Source of the DNA: Porticoccus sp033791605
GTDB taxonomy: Bacteria; Pseudomonadota; Gammaproteobacteria; Pseudomonadales; Porticoccaceae
Direction of reading: 5' to 3'
Assembly: GCA_033791605.1 (NCBI GenBank)
Contig: JASJGJ010000060.1
Location: 1-64,000, forward strand
DNA: 64,000 nucleotides
The translations under genes were made by a program, and so were the position numbers. The notes beneath the pieces were generated by a model, which was not told the DNA's origin, did no database searches, and saw only the letters and a program-made list of their open reading frames with translations. Below are positions 43,163 to 52,561 of this stretch, piece by piece (the stretch's first letter is position 1; each line of letters opens with the position of its first letter).

Positions 43163-43190
43163 GTTGAATTCTTATCGCTCGCCCCCATTT
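43163..43190 (+). promoter_or_regulatory. Sigma32-type heat-shock promoter of htpG
   Basis: GTTGAA (43163-43168), 14 bases, then CCCCATTT (43183-43190), close to the sigma32 pattern of CTTGAA and CCCCAT-T. It lies about 70 bases before the htpG ATG, where such a promoter is expected for this chaperone. Confidence 0.75.
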
Positions 43191-43261
43191 CTCCATACAG
43201 GCATGAACTAGCTATAAATACCTCAGTACTAAACACAACGTAATAGGAGATTGTTACAACC

Positions 43262-45172
43262 ATGACTGTTGAAACTCACGGTTTTCAGACAGAAGCAAAA
43301 CAGCTTCTACACTTAATGATTCACTCTCTTTATAGCAATAAAGAAATTTTTCTTCGTGAATTAATTTCTAATGCGTCAGACGCAGTTGATAAGTTACGTT
43401 TTGAGGCGTTGGCTGATTCATCTCTCTATGAAGATGCACCTGATTTGAGAGTGAGGATAGATTCTGATCCAGAAGCGGGCACGATTACTATTCAGGATAA
43501 TGGTATTGGTATGTCCCGTGAGGAGGCTATTGAACACTTGGGTACCATCGCTAAGTCGGGGACATCTCAGTTTCTAGGCAACCTCAGCGGTGATCAGAAA
43601 AAAGACTCACAGTTGATTGGTCAGTTTGGTGTTGGTTTTTATTCAGCGTTTATTGTCGCCGACAAAGTTGTGGTAGAAACTCGTCGAGCTGGATTACCTG
43701 CAGATAAAGCAGTTCGTTGGACTTGCGAAGGTGAAGCAGAATATACGGTAGAAGATATTGAAAAAGCTGATCGTGGCACATCGATTACGTTGTATCTGAA
43801 AGAAGATGAACTGGAATTTGCTGCAGATCTACGTATTAGAGGCACAATCAGAAAGTATTCAGATCATATCGCAGTGCCCATTGAGGTTAAAAAGCCTTCT
43901 TCCGCTAGCAGTAAAAAAGATGGCGATGAAGATGATGCGAAGGCTGATAACGAGCCTGAGTATCAAGTCCTTAACTCTGCGACAGCACTTTGGACCAGAC
44001 CTCGTAAAGACATAAAAGAAGATGAATACAAAGAATTCTATAAACATGTTTCCCATGATTTTGAAGATCCTTTAACTTGGAGCCACAATCGCGTGGAAGG
44101 AAAGTTGGATTACACCAGTTTGCTGTATCTTCCAGCCCACGCTCCTTTTGATCTGCACAATCGTGAGGTATCCCGTGGTATAAAACTGTATATTCAGCGT
44201 ACATTTATTATGGATGATGCCTCACAGTTTTTGCCGTTGTACCTTCGTTTTGTCAAAGGTATTCTGGATTCCAATGATTTGCCGCTCAACGTATCACGTG
44301 AAATTCTTCAGGGAAGTCCAGCAGTGGATAGTATTCGTGGCGCTTTGGTAAAGCGTGTGCTGGATATGCTGGAGAAAATGGCTAAAGAATCACCGGATGA
44401 TTACGCAAAATTCTGGAAAGAATTTGGTAGTGTACTCAAAGAAGGTCCTGCAGAAGATTTTGCTAATCGTGAACGTATTGGAGGATTGTTCCGTTATTCG
44501 ACAACAGCAACGGAAGACGATAAACAAACGGTCTCTTTTGCTGATTACATTTCCAGAATGAAGGAAGGTCAAGATAAGATCTACTACCTTGTCGCCGATA
44601 ATATTACGACAGCCCGAAACAGTACCTACCTTGAAGTGTTTAAGAAGCAGGGTATTGAAGTATTACTACTAACAGAGCGCCTTGATGAGTGGACACTATC
44701 TCATTTACACGAGTTTGATGGAAAGCAATTGCAAGATGTGGCTAAAGGCGAATTGGATGAGTCTGTTTTAGGTGAAACGGATAAGTCGAATGAGGACGAT
44801 AACAAGGAGTCTTCCAGTGTAGTGGAGAAGATATCTGCTCACCTCGACGGTCGAGTCGAAAGTGTTCGTGAGACTCGCCGTTTGACTGATTCACCCGCGT
44901 GTCTGGTCTATGCAGAACACGCATTGAGTCCACAGATGCGTAAAATGATGGAAGCGGCTGGACAACCTGTTCCAGAGGACAAGCCTGTACTTGAGGTGAA
45001 CCTTAAGCATCCATTAGTTATTCGTCTTGGTGAGTCAATAGATGACGAAAAATCGAGGGAGTTAGCTGAACTGCTGTATGATCAGGCAACCCTTTCTGCG
45101 GGTGAACAACTGGATAACCCTTCGTTGTTTGTCAAAAGGCTTAATCAGTTGTTATTTGAAAAAGAGCTCTGA
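43262..45172 (+). CDS. htpG: Molecular chaperone HtpG (Hsp90)
   Basis: 636 residues. The GHKL ATPase domain has IFLRELISNASDAVDKLR (Mg-binding Asn), DNGIGMSREE and GQFGVGFYSAFIVAD. The middle domain contains the ATP-sensing Arg in LNVSREILQ. A charged, Asp/Lys-rich linker (KKDGDEDDAKADNE, about 220) is longer than in E. coli HtpG. The C-terminal dimerisation domain ends normally. It remodels client proteins in the cytoplasm, with induction likely through the sigma32-type promoter. AGGAG lies upstream of the ATG. Confidence 0.97.
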   Translation: MTVETHGFQTEAKQLLHLMIHSLYSNKEIFLRELISNASDAVDKLRFEALADSSLYEDAPDLRVRIDSDPEAGTITIQDNGIGMSREEAIEHLGTIAKSGTSQFLGNLSGDQKKDSQLIGQFGVGFYSAFIVADKVVVETRRAGLPADKAVRWTCEGEAEYTVEDIEKADRGTSITLYLKEDELEFAADLRIRGTIRKYSDHIAVPIEVKKPSSASSKKDGDEDDAKADNEPEYQVLNSATALWTRPRKDIKEDEYKEFYKHVSHDFEDPLTWSHNRVEGKLDYTSLLYLPAHAPFDLHNREVSRGIKLYIQRTFIMDDASQFLPLYLRFVKGILDSNDLPLNVSREILQGSPAVDSIRGALVKRVLDMLEKMAKESPDDYAKFWKEFGSVLKEGPAEDFANRERIGGLFRYSTTATEDDKQTVSFADYISRMKEGQDKIYYLVADNITTARNSTYLEVFKKQGIEVLLLTERLDEWTLSHLHEFDGKQLQDVAKGELDESVLGETDKSNEDDNKESSSVVEKISAHLDGRVESVRETRRLTDSPACLVYAEHALSPQMRKMMEAAGQPVPEDKPVLEVNLKHPLVIRLGESIDDEKSRELAELLYDQATLSAGEQLDNPSLFVKRLNQLLFEKEL

Positions 45173-45250
45173 TAAAAGGCACGCTGATACATAGCTACAT
45201 TCTTATTAATGGCTTTATAATCAAAACCACAACAACATCGATGTCCGATT

Positions 45251-46285
45251 ATGGCAGCACCCAGTAAAATAGCAGTGCCCAGTAAAGTGACCGTACTGGG
45301 GGGAGGCAGTTTTGGTACTGCCGTTGCAAATATGATTGCCGCCAATGGTCACGATGTTGTTTTGTGGATGCGTGATCAGGAAAATGCTGAACTGTGTTCC
45401 CAGACCCATGAGAATACTCGGTATCTCCCGGGTTATCCTCTTGAGCCGACATTGAAGTTTTCGTCTGATCTTCAGTCCTGTCTTCACGATGCTGAGGTCG
45501 TTTTCTTTTCTATTCCCAGTAAAGCATTTAGACAGATTGCCCAACAGGCCAAGGCCTACATTCCGACAGGAACTCAAGTTATTAGCACCGCCAAGGGCAT
45601 TGAAGCTCAAAGTTTTAAGCTGATGAGTGAGATTCTTGAGGAAGAATTACCTCAAGCACGAGTAGGGGTGATTAGTGGGCCTAATTTAGCTAAAGAAATT
45701 GCCAAAAAAGCGATTACAGCAACGGTTATTGCTAGTGTGGATGAAGAGCTTCGTCATAATGTGCAGGCTCTTCTGGGTTCACAATATTTTCGTGTCTATG
45801 AAAACACAGACCGGTTTGGTGTGGAGCTGGCCGGTGCATTGAAAAATATCTATGCCATTGCTGCAGGAATGGCTGCGTCAATGAAAATGGGACAGAATAC
45901 GGTGAGTGTTCTCATTACACGAAGTCTTGCTGAAATGAGCCGGTTTGCCGCTAGCTTGGGCGCTAACCCCATGACCTTTTTAGGGTTAAGTGGTGTTGGT
46001 GATTTATTTGTAACCTGTACTTCTCCCCTTAGCCGCAACTATCAAGTGGGTTATGCTTTAGGTCAGGGGTTAACGATTGACGAGGCCACTGAAAAGGTAG
46101 GACAGGTAGCAGAGGGTATTAATACAACTCGGATCATCAAGGAGGAAGCTGAGCGGCGTGGTATCTATATGCCCTTGGTAAATGCTCTATATGAGACTAT
46201 GTTTAATGACAAGCCTGTGAAACAGGTTCTCAGTAGTCTCATGTTGGCTGAACAAAATACTGATGTCGAATTCACGGTGGCCTAA
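45251..46285 (+). CDS. gpsA: Glycerol-3-phosphate dehydrogenase [NAD(P)+]
   Basis: 344 residues. The dinucleotide motif VLGGGSFGTAVANMIA starts near residue 17, after a short repeat in the N-terminus (APSKIAVPSKVTV). Also present are ISGPNLAKEI, the catalytic Lys region ELAGALKNIYAIAAGMA and FLGLSGVGDLFVTCTSP. It makes sn-glycerol 3-phosphate for phospholipids. It is followed 37 bases later by a DUF4389 gene, and no terminator separates it from htpG. Confidence 0.95.
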   Translation: MAAPSKIAVPSKVTVLGGGSFGTAVANMIAANGHDVVLWMRDQENAELCSQTHENTRYLPGYPLEPTLKFSSDLQSCLHDAEVVFFSIPSKAFRQIAQQAKAYIPTGTQVISTAKGIEAQSFKLMSEILEEELPQARVGVISGPNLAKEIAKKAITATVIASVDEELRHNVQALLGSQYFRVYENTDRFGVELAGALKNIYAIAAGMAASMKMGQNTVSVLITRSLAEMSRFAASLGANPMTFLGLSGVGDLFVTCTSPLSRNYQVGYALGQGLTIDEATEKVGQVAEGINTTRIIKEEAERRGIYMPLVNALYETMFNDKPVKQVLSSLMLAEQNTDVEFTVA

Positions 46286-46322
46286 ACAATGGCCTAATTC
46301 GCCATAGCCTTTCTAGGGAATA

Positions 46323-46772
46323 ATGATGGAACAGCAAACTAAAACAAATCTGCTAAATGTGGAAACTTGGATCCGCCTTCTTTATATGGTGGTATTTGGT
46401 TTCTTGTCAATTCTTGCCCGAATGGTTGTAGGGATTGTTGCAGTATTACAATTTTTATTGGTGTTAATAACGGGTAAAGACAATAGTAATTTACGTGATC
46501 TGGGGCAGGGTACGTCAAAGTGGACATATCAAGCCTTCCTGTTTTTAACCTTTAATAGCGATGAAAAACCTTTCCCTTTTTCAGATTGGCCCGAAATTGA
46601 TTCGAAAATGGGAGCCAATGGAGAATTCACTGCTAAAAATTTGGCTGAAGATACCTCAGATTCCAATAAAACTTCAGTAGTAATAGAGTCGGAATCCTCT
46701 GTTGATGACGTGCCCACGTTCGTAGAGGGTGAGGACGAAGAACCAAAATCACAGGGTGATAAACCCGCGTAG
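46323..46772 (+). CDS. DUF4389 membrane protein
   Basis: 149 residues. Two adjacent hydrophobic segments (about 17-50, LLYMVVFGFLSILARMVVGI and VLQFLLVLITG) and the conserved LGQGTSKWTYQAFLFLTFNSD-type stretch identify DUF4389. The last 50 residues are acidic and disordered. AGGGA is six bases before ATG 46323. Function unknown; in related genomes it sits between gpsA and sixA, as here. Confidence 0.85.
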   Translation: MMEQQTKTNLLNVETWIRLLYMVVFGFLSILARMVVGIVAVLQFLLVLITGKDNSNLRDLGQGTSKWTYQAFLFLTFNSDEKPFPFSDWPEIDSKMGANGEFTAKNLAEDTSDSNKTSVVIESESSVDDVPTFVEGEDEEPKSQGDKPA

Positions 46773-46800
46773 AAGTTTTTTCTTAATGTTTGCTTAAGCT

Positions 46801-47268
46801 ATGTTCATTTACTTGCTTCGTCACGGAGATGCGCCTTTTGATCCATATTGTGGTGAGCGATCGTTGTCTGCCCAGGGTGAAATAGAAACCCGCCGTGTAA
46901 TCCAGCAACAGCGGGATAGGCTTTCCAGCCTTCAGCTTATCGTTTGTAGTCCAGTGCTTCGTGCTAGGCAAACAGTTCAGATAGTAACGGATACATTGAA
47001 CTATACGGGGCAATTGCTTTTTGATGATGTATTACGTTCGGAAGGTTCCATTGCCGGAGTTGAGCGTCGTATTGATTTCCTTATGAGAGATCATCAAGAA
47101 GAGGAAATATTACTGCTTAGTCACCAGCCCTTGATTGGGCAGATTCTTGAGTATCTAACCGGTGAGACGGGGTTAGCCTGGTCTATGAACACCAGTTCGT
47201 TGGCTAGTCTTGAAGCGATTACGTTTGGGCGGGGATGCGCTGAACTGCAAACTTTAATACACCCTTAA
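46801..47268 (+). CDS. sixA: Phosphohistidine phosphatase SixA
   Basis: 155 residues of the histidine-phosphatase superfamily. The catalytic RHG is at residues 7-9 (LLRHGDAPFD), and the second His lies in LLLSHQPLIGQ. The short form without added domains is that of SixA, which removes phosphate from phosphohistidine in phosphorelay proteins such as ArcB and the nitrogen PTS. It is convergent with folE. Confidence 0.9.
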   Translation: MFIYLLRHGDAPFDPYCGERSLSAQGEIETRRVIQQQRDRLSSLQLIVCSPVLRARQTVQIVTDTLNYTGQLLFDDVLRSEGSIAGVERRIDFLMRDHQEEEILLLSHQPLIGQILEYLTGETGLAWSMNTSSLASLEAITFGRGCAELQTLIHP

Positions 47269-47347
47269 TTTGAGATACGTTGTTCCATATTTTGCATGAT
47301 GGATAATCACTATTACCAGCGCTTTTCACGTAATGACTGTTTGTGTT

Positions 47348-47995
47348 TTAGCAGTTAATTAACGAGAGAAATTCATGGCGAGTAGCCTGGTTTTCCCGGA
47401 ATGATCCCAGCATTGCAGACGTTTTCATTACCGAATTTTGTTTTTCTACACCACGCATCATCATGCACATGTGTTTGGCTTCAATAATGACGGCTACACC
47501 CTGTGCTTCCGTTACCTTTTCAACTGTTTTGGCAATCTGGGTAACTAAGTTTTCCTGAATTTGTAGACGTCGAGCAAACATATCCACAATCCGTGCTACT
47601 TTGGATAAGCCCAAAACCTTGCCGTTGGGAATGTAGGCGACGTGGCATTTGCCAATAAAGGGTAATAAGTGGTGTTCGCAGAGGGAATAAAGCTCGATAT
47701 CCTTAACAATTACCATCTCGCTTGACTCAGAAGGAAATAGAGCATTATTAATAACTTCATCGAGGGTTTGATGGTAGCCTCTGGTGAGGAAATCAAATGC
47801 CTTGGCGGCGCGCTCGGGAGTGTCTAGCAAACCTGGTCTGGAAGTATCTTCGCCAGTTGATTCAATAATTTTTTTAAAACAATCTGTAGTCTTCAACGTG
47901 AGTCTCTGTGCAAAATGTATTGTGGGATGGAATAAGTAATCGATATGACAATAAGAACCATACCGTACGTCAGCATGCCATAAACGTAAAGCCAT
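47348..47995 (-). CDS. folE: GTP cyclohydrolase I
   Basis: The 180 C-terminal residues are a full FolE: TPERAAKAFDFLTRGY, SLCEHHLLPFIGKCHVAYIP with the zinc Cys and His, GLSKVARIVDMFARRLQIQE, and the second zinc Cys in EAKHMCMMMRG. It opens GTP to dihydroneopterin triphosphate, the first step of folate and pterin synthesis. Homology begins about residue 32, so ATG 47995 may be too early; TTG at 47896 is an alternative. Pterin-related genes reappear at the right end of the window. Confidence 0.93.
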   Translation of the reverse strand: MALRLWHADVRYGSYCHIDYLFHPTIHFAQRLTLKTTDCFKKIIESTGEDTSRPGLLDTPERAAKAFDFLTRGYHQTLDEVINNALFPSESSEMVIVKDIELYSLCEHHLLPFIGKCHVAYIPNGKVLGLSKVARIVDMFARRLQIQENLVTQIAKTVEKVTEAQGVAVIIEAKHMCMMMRGVEKQNSVMKTSAMLGSFRENQATRHEFLSLINC

Positions 47996-48024
47996 TTATC
48001 TCGTGAAAAGTTACAATTATCCCC

Positions 48025-48930
48025 ATGAAAAATGACCATAATTCCATACAAACTGTAGGTGATTTTATCCAGTGGGGAGCTTCACGCTTTGAAGATGCGG
48101 GGCTTTTTTTCGGCCATGGTAGTGATAACTCATGGGACGAATCTCTGATTCTAGTTTTTTATGCATTGTCACTGCCTTGGGATTCAGACAGTGACGTGTT
48201 GAAAAAAATACTCACGACAGAAGAAAAGGACTCAATCAGCGATCTGTTTGATCGCAGAATCAATGAGAAAATTCCTGCTGCCTATCTAACAGGAGAAGCT
48301 TGGTTCGCTGGGTTTAAGTTTGTGGTTGACTCTCGTGTGTTGATACCTCGATCACCCATCGCCGAGTTGATAGAAGCAGAGTTTAGTCCGTGGTTGGTTA
48401 AGACTCCTGCGACTATTCTTGATCTTTGTGCGGGGAGCGGTTGTATCGGTATTGCCTGTGCCCATCACTTTCCAAACTCTAGGGTTATCCTCAGTGATAT
48501 CTCGACGGATGCTTTAGCTGTTGCAGAAAACAATATAGAAATTCATCAATTATCCCAACGTGTTGTTGCATTGGAGTCAGACCTATTTTATGACCTAGGT
48601 GAAGAACGTTATGACCTCATTGTCAGCAATCCTCCCTATGTCGATGCTGAAGATTTGGCATCAATGCCAAAAGAGTATCACCATGAACCAGCAATAGGCC
48701 TTGCATCTGGTTTCGATGGGTTAGATTTTACTCGTCGTTTACTAAGAGAAGCAGTTGATCATCTGTCGGAAGAGGGTGTGTTGGTGGTGGAAGTCGGTAA
48801 CTCTTGGGAGGCTCTTGACAATGCTTTTCCCGAGATACCTTTTATGTGGCTGGAGTTTGAGCGGGGTGGTCATGGGGTTTTTCTTCTGACCGTAGAGCAA
48901 CTGAAAGCGCATCAGGGAGCCCTTAGTTGA
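48025..48930 (+). CDS. prmB: Ribosomal protein L3 N5-glutamine methyltransferase
   Basis: 301 residues. N-terminal helical domain, then AYLTGEAWFAGFKFVVDSRV, the SAM site LDLCAGSGCIGIACA, and the glutamine-recognition motif SNPPYVDAEDL. PrmB-type features (VDSRVLIPRSPIAELI) distinguish it from PrmC. It methylates a glutamine of L3 during ribosome assembly. It is divergent from folE with only 29 bases between the starts, so the two promoters must overlap the coding starts or lie close together. Confidence 0.93.
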   Translation: MKNDHNSIQTVGDFIQWGASRFEDAGLFFGHGSDNSWDESLILVFYALSLPWDSDSDVLKKILTTEEKDSISDLFDRRINEKIPAAYLTGEAWFAGFKFVVDSRVLIPRSPIAELIEAEFSPWLVKTPATILDLCAGSGCIGIACAHHFPNSRVILSDISTDALAVAENNIEIHQLSQRVVALESDLFYDLGEERYDLIVSNPPYVDAEDLASMPKEYHHEPAIGLASGFDGLDFTRRLLREAVDHLSEEGVLVVEVGNSWEALDNAFPEIPFMWLEFERGGHGVFLLTVEQLKAHQGALS

Positions 48931-49112
48931 TCTCCATGGTACTTCGGTGATTAGCTACCTTGATAAGTATGTCATAACATAAATAGTGCATATCATCGTA
49001 ACGACATCAGAATAATCGTCGTATAATATCCCACTGTTATATTTCTAGATGCGTTGTATTTGGGTACGGCGTACGCTTGAATATAGTTAATAGACTGAAT
49101 TTGGACGTGTTT

Positions 49113-50186
49113 ATGTCGGGCAATACCATTGGCAAATTATTTACTGTGACTACTTTTGGCGAGAGCCATGGACCTGCATTGGGTTGCATTGTCGATGGAT
49201 GTCCCCCCGGTCTTGAATTATCAACGGAAGATATGCAACGGGATTTGAACCGACGTAAACCAGGTCAGTCACGTTATACCACTCAACGTCAGGAAGGTGA
49301 TGAAGTCAAAATACTGTCTGGAGTTTTTGAAGGCAAAACCACGGGTACACCTATAGGTCTGATGATTGAGAATACAGATCAGCGCTCAAAAGATTACTCC
49401 AATATTAAAGACCAGTTTCGTCCTGCCCACGCAGATTTTACCTACCAAAAGAAATACGGCTTTCGAGACTATCGCGGTGGTGGTCGTTCTTCTGCCCGTG
49501 AGACAGCTATGCGGGTTGCAGCCGGAGCTATCGCTAAAAAATACTTGCAGCAAGTGGCCGGCATTGAGGTGCGTGGTTATTTATCCCAGTTGGGCCCTAT
49601 TAAAGCAGAACAAATTTTACTGGATGAAGTGGAAAACAATCCTTTCTTCTGTCCTGATCCAGACAAAGTGCCAGAAATGGAACAGTACATGCAGGCATTG
49701 TTAAAGGAAGGTAATTCCATTGGTGCCAAAATAACTGTGACGGCGACAAATGTCCCCGTGGGTTTAGGTGAACCTATTTTTGATCGTCTGGATGCAGACA
49801 TTGCTCATTCCCTGATGAGTATTAATGCTGTAAAAGGTGTCGAGATCGGCGCTGGTTTTGATTCAGTTTCTCAAACAGGTACTGAACATCGTGATGAGAT
49901 TACCCCAGAAGGGTTTCTCTCAAATAATGCTGGGGGAATTCTTGGTGGTATTTCTTCAGGCCAGACGATTATTGCGCATATAGCGTTAAAACCTACTAGT
50001 AGCCTTCGTATTCCTGGTCGTTCAATCGATGTGCATGGTAATGCCATTGAAGTCGTTACTAAAGGTCGGCACGACCCTTGTGTCGGCATCCGCGCTACGC
50101 CAATTGCCGAAGCTATGTTGGCCATTACACTGATGGACCACTTACTTAGGGATCGTGCCCAAAACATCCATATCGAGGTTAATTGA
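49113..50186 (+). CDS. aroC: Chorismate synthase
   Basis: 357 residues. GNTIGKLFTVTTFGESHGPA (catalytic His), YRGGGRSSARETAMRVAAGA, the second His region and GIRATPIAEAMLAI are all conserved. It converts EPSP to chorismate using reduced FMN. ATG 49113 is the family start; the frame is open back to 49077. It is placed directly after prmB, as in Pseudomonas. Confidence 0.96.
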   Translation: MSGNTIGKLFTVTTFGESHGPALGCIVDGCPPGLELSTEDMQRDLNRRKPGQSRYTTQRQEGDEVKILSGVFEGKTTGTPIGLMIENTDQRSKDYSNIKDQFRPAHADFTYQKKYGFRDYRGGGRSSARETAMRVAAGAIAKKYLQQVAGIEVRGYLSQLGPIKAEQILLDEVENNPFFCPDPDKVPEMEQYMQALLKEGNSIGAKITVTATNVPVGLGEPIFDRLDADIAHSLMSINAVKGVEIGAGFDSVSQTGTEHRDEITPEGFLSNNAGGILGGISSGQTIIAHIALKPTSSLRIPGRSIDVHGNAIEVVTKGRHDPCVGIRATPIAEAMLAITLMDHLLRDRAQNIHIEVN

Positions 50187-50239
50187 TAGCGCTATATGCT
50201 GTTAATTAACAAGCTCTATTTATCAATAAGTTTGGTTTA

Positions 50240-51409
50240 TTGACCGTGGAAAAAGAACCTTCGTTCTCCGTTCCATACTGGCGCCTATCTTCATTTTATT
50301 TCTGCTTTTTTGGATTACTAGGGGCACTGTATCCCTACTGGTCTCTCTATCTCCAATCTAAAGGTTTCAATGCCAAGGATATAGGGCTTTTGTTGGCTAT
50401 TCCCATGGCAACAAAAGTGGTTGCGCCTAATATTTGGGGTTGGTTGGCCGACCATACTGGCAAACGCTTATTCATTATTCGTTTGGGGGCATTTCTGTCA
50501 TGTCTCTGCTTTCTTGGTATTTTTATCGATCAAACCTTCTGGACCATAGCCTTGGTTATGATTGGCTACAGTTTTTTTTGGAATGCGATTCTTCCGCAAT
50601 ATGAAGTGATTACTATCAGTTACCTTGATCGACGTCCTGAAACTTATAGCCGAATTCGTTTGTGGGGATCCATAGGTTTTATTATTTTTGTACTGGGCGG
50701 CGGCATCTGGTTTGATGCTCATGATTTAAGTACGTTGCCTATCGTGGGTTTAATCCTGTTGGTGGGTATATTTTTAAGTAGTTTATTTGTCCCAAATTCT
50801 AAATTTAAACAACATGCAAAGCCTGCAGAAAAATTTCTCTCGGCAGTTAAGCGGCCGGCAGCGATTGCTTTTTTGTTGGCAGGTTTGCTAATGCAAATTT
50901 CGCATGGTGTTTATTACAGTTTTTTTAGTATTTATATGGAATCTTTTGGCTATACCAGCACTAGTATTGGTGCTGTTTGGTCAGTAGGAGTCGTAGCAGA
51001 GGTATGTCTTTTTCTTTTGATGCATAGGCTACTTCTTAAATTTGGCGTTAGATTCATTATGCTAGGATGTCTTGGTTTAGCAACATTCCGTTGGTTGATG
51101 ATTGGGTACTACACTGATGCGTTGTGGGTGTTAACTGTTGCTCAAACTTTTCATGCTTTTACCTTTGGTGCTTTTCACGCCGCAGCGATTGAATGTGTAC
51201 GTCGGTTATTTGAACCCGGCCATCAAGGGAAAGCTCAGGCGCTCTATAGCGCTTGTTGCTTCGGAGCTGGTGGTGCCATAGGCTCCTATAGTGGTGGACT
51301 TATTTGGGGTATTGCGCCAATCATGGCGTTTAATTACGCTTCACTCTCAAGCTTTGCTGGCCTAGTTGTGGTCTGGTTGTGGTTAAAAGATGAAAAGCTC
51401 AAAAATTAA
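50240..51409 (+). CDS. Major facilitator transporter, HcaT-like (MFS_1-like family)
   Basis: 389 residues, 12 hydrophobic helices. The N-terminal pattern SFYFCFFGLLGALYPYWSLYL and the loop ADHTGKRLFIIRLGA belong to the group of 3-phenylpropionate/nucleoside-type MFS carriers (PF12832). The start is a TTG at 50240 or a GTG six bases later; no ATG is suitable. It follows aroC, as in Pseudomonas. The substrate is unknown. Confidence 0.85.
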   Translation: MTVEKEPSFSVPYWRLSSFYFCFFGLLGALYPYWSLYLQSKGFNAKDIGLLLAIPMATKVVAPNIWGWLADHTGKRLFIIRLGAFLSCLCFLGIFIDQTFWTIALVMIGYSFFWNAILPQYEVITISYLDRRPETYSRIRLWGSIGFIIFVLGGGIWFDAHDLSTLPIVGLILLVGIFLSSLFVPNSKFKQHAKPAEKFLSAVKRPAAIAFLLAGLLMQISHGVYYSFFSIYMESFGYTSTSIGAVWSVGVVAEVCLFLLMHRLLLKFGVRFIMLGCLGLATFRWLMIGYYTDALWVLTVAQTFHAFTFGAFHAAAIECVRRLFEPGHQGKAQALYSACCFGAGGAIGSYSGGLIWGIAPIMAFNYASLSSFAGLVVVWLWLKDEKLKN

Positions 51410-51508
51410 AATTGAAATCTGGTTTTAAAAACCAATATTTTTCATATTATAAAGAAATTAACAAAACCCAATTTCAGGCAGTATAGAAAATACGTAAAGG
51501 AAACTTTA

Positions 51509-51769
51509 ATGAAAATAGCATATTTAACCTTGGGGCTAATTATTATTGCTCTCTTATACCCTCGATATGACTTACTGGTAAAAGAAGATTTTTTTACTGA
51601 GGGGTTTACTCTGGTGAAAACCGGATTTATGACCAGTATGGGTTGCCACAAGGCTGCTAATGAGATGAAGGCGAAATATTATACCTGTGAGCCTAAGGCA
51701 GAATGGCGACGAAGATTTTTAAAGGATGAACAAAGTGCAACGGATGATACAGGGTTGATAGCAGAGTGA
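51509..51769 (+). CDS. Small membrane-anchored protein of unknown function
   Basis: 86 residues. A hydrophobic N-terminus (AYLTLGLIIIALLYP, residues 4-18) could be a signal or anchor. The rest is polar, with two Cys (MGCHKAA and YYTCEPKA) spaced so that they could form a disulfide in the periplasm. AAGGA precedes the ATG at good spacing, so it is probably a real gene. No family was recognised. Confidence 0.55.
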   Translation: MKIAYLTLGLIIIALLYPRYDLLVKEDFFTEGFTLVKTGFMTSMGCHKAANEMKAKYYTCEPKAEWRRRFLKDEQSATDDTGLIAE

Positions 51770-51895
51770 TGTCGTTCCAGATTTCAGTCTAAAGATCTAC
51801 CGGAGCTATGGTTCGTTATAAGTTTATTGCTTGGCTACCTTATTATGACTTATAGACTGATATAAAATTGTCATTTGAATTTACCGAGGTTATTA

Positions 51896-52348
51896 ATGAG
51901 CGATAAAGAGACTAAGGCAGTCAAAGGTCACGATTTCACCAAGAAAAACAAAGTCTCGGTATGGGCTTCTCAACATCCCTATGAAAGTATACCAGATGCG
52001 TATTTTGACGAAACATTTAGTCGGAACAACACTCGGGCGACGAATGCTTGGTCCTCTAATTTTAATCTTCGTTTTTTTAATCCAGAGAATATGGAAACTA
52101 ATGGCGCTCACGAAGGTATAGTCAATATTAAAAAAGCGATAGGAGAGTGCTCATTCTCAACTTCATACATCGATGTATTAATGAGTAAAGCACGAAAGAA
52201 AAAGCTGGAAGAGGTTACTTGGATTGTCTTGCTGTTTGAATATGAGTACAGCCCCAAGGTTTCTGGCGTCGGTAAGGATAACTATATGACTTTTTTGGGC
52301 GCATTCGATTATGACAACGGTGCTGATAATCTTTATGAAACGGAATGA
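51896..52348 (+). CDS. Imm22-like immunity protein (stand-alone)
   Basis: 150 residues, soluble. The pattern NKVSVWASQHPYE near the start, an acidic middle, the helix SFSTSYIDVLMSKA and the end TWIVLLFEYEYSPKV-x-YMTFLGAFDYDNG follow Imm22 proteins, which neutralise polymorphic toxins in contact-dependent competition systems. GAGG six bases before ATG 51896 fixes the start. No toxin gene is beside it, making it an orphan immunity gene. The call rests on pattern likeness and needs a profile search. Confidence 0.5.
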   Translation: MSDKETKAVKGHDFTKKNKVSVWASQHPYESIPDAYFDETFSRNNTRATNAWSSNFNLRFFNPENMETNGAHEGIVNIKKAIGECSFSTSYIDVLMSKARKKKLEEVTWIVLLFEYEYSPKVSGVGKDNYMTFLGAFDYDNGADNLYETE

Positions 52349-52531
52349 GTTATAGTCAACATTGTTGCCGGCAAGTTGTCCATTAACCATGGAGTTAAGT
52401 CTTGTGTTTGCGTCAAATATATAGGCCATTTGTTGACCCTGATCCGTTGGATTGTGATGTGCTTTTACTTTGTGACCATTGACAGCATTTGAGTTTTCAT
52501 CAGACAATCAGTTCCCTTGAAGGAGTACCTA

Positions 52532-52561
52532 GTGACATTAACAGTGGCTTTCAATGTCTAG
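52532..52561 (+). CDS. Nine-codon leader overlapping the TetR gene start
   Basis: AAGGAG (52520-52525) is six bases before GTG 52532, which opens GTG-ACA-TTA-ACA and ends at TAG 52559-52561, five bases inside the following gene. The TetR gene itself lacks a site at the right spacing, so this minimal frame may load ribosomes for it by coupling. Confidence 0.35.
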   Translation: MTLTVAFNV

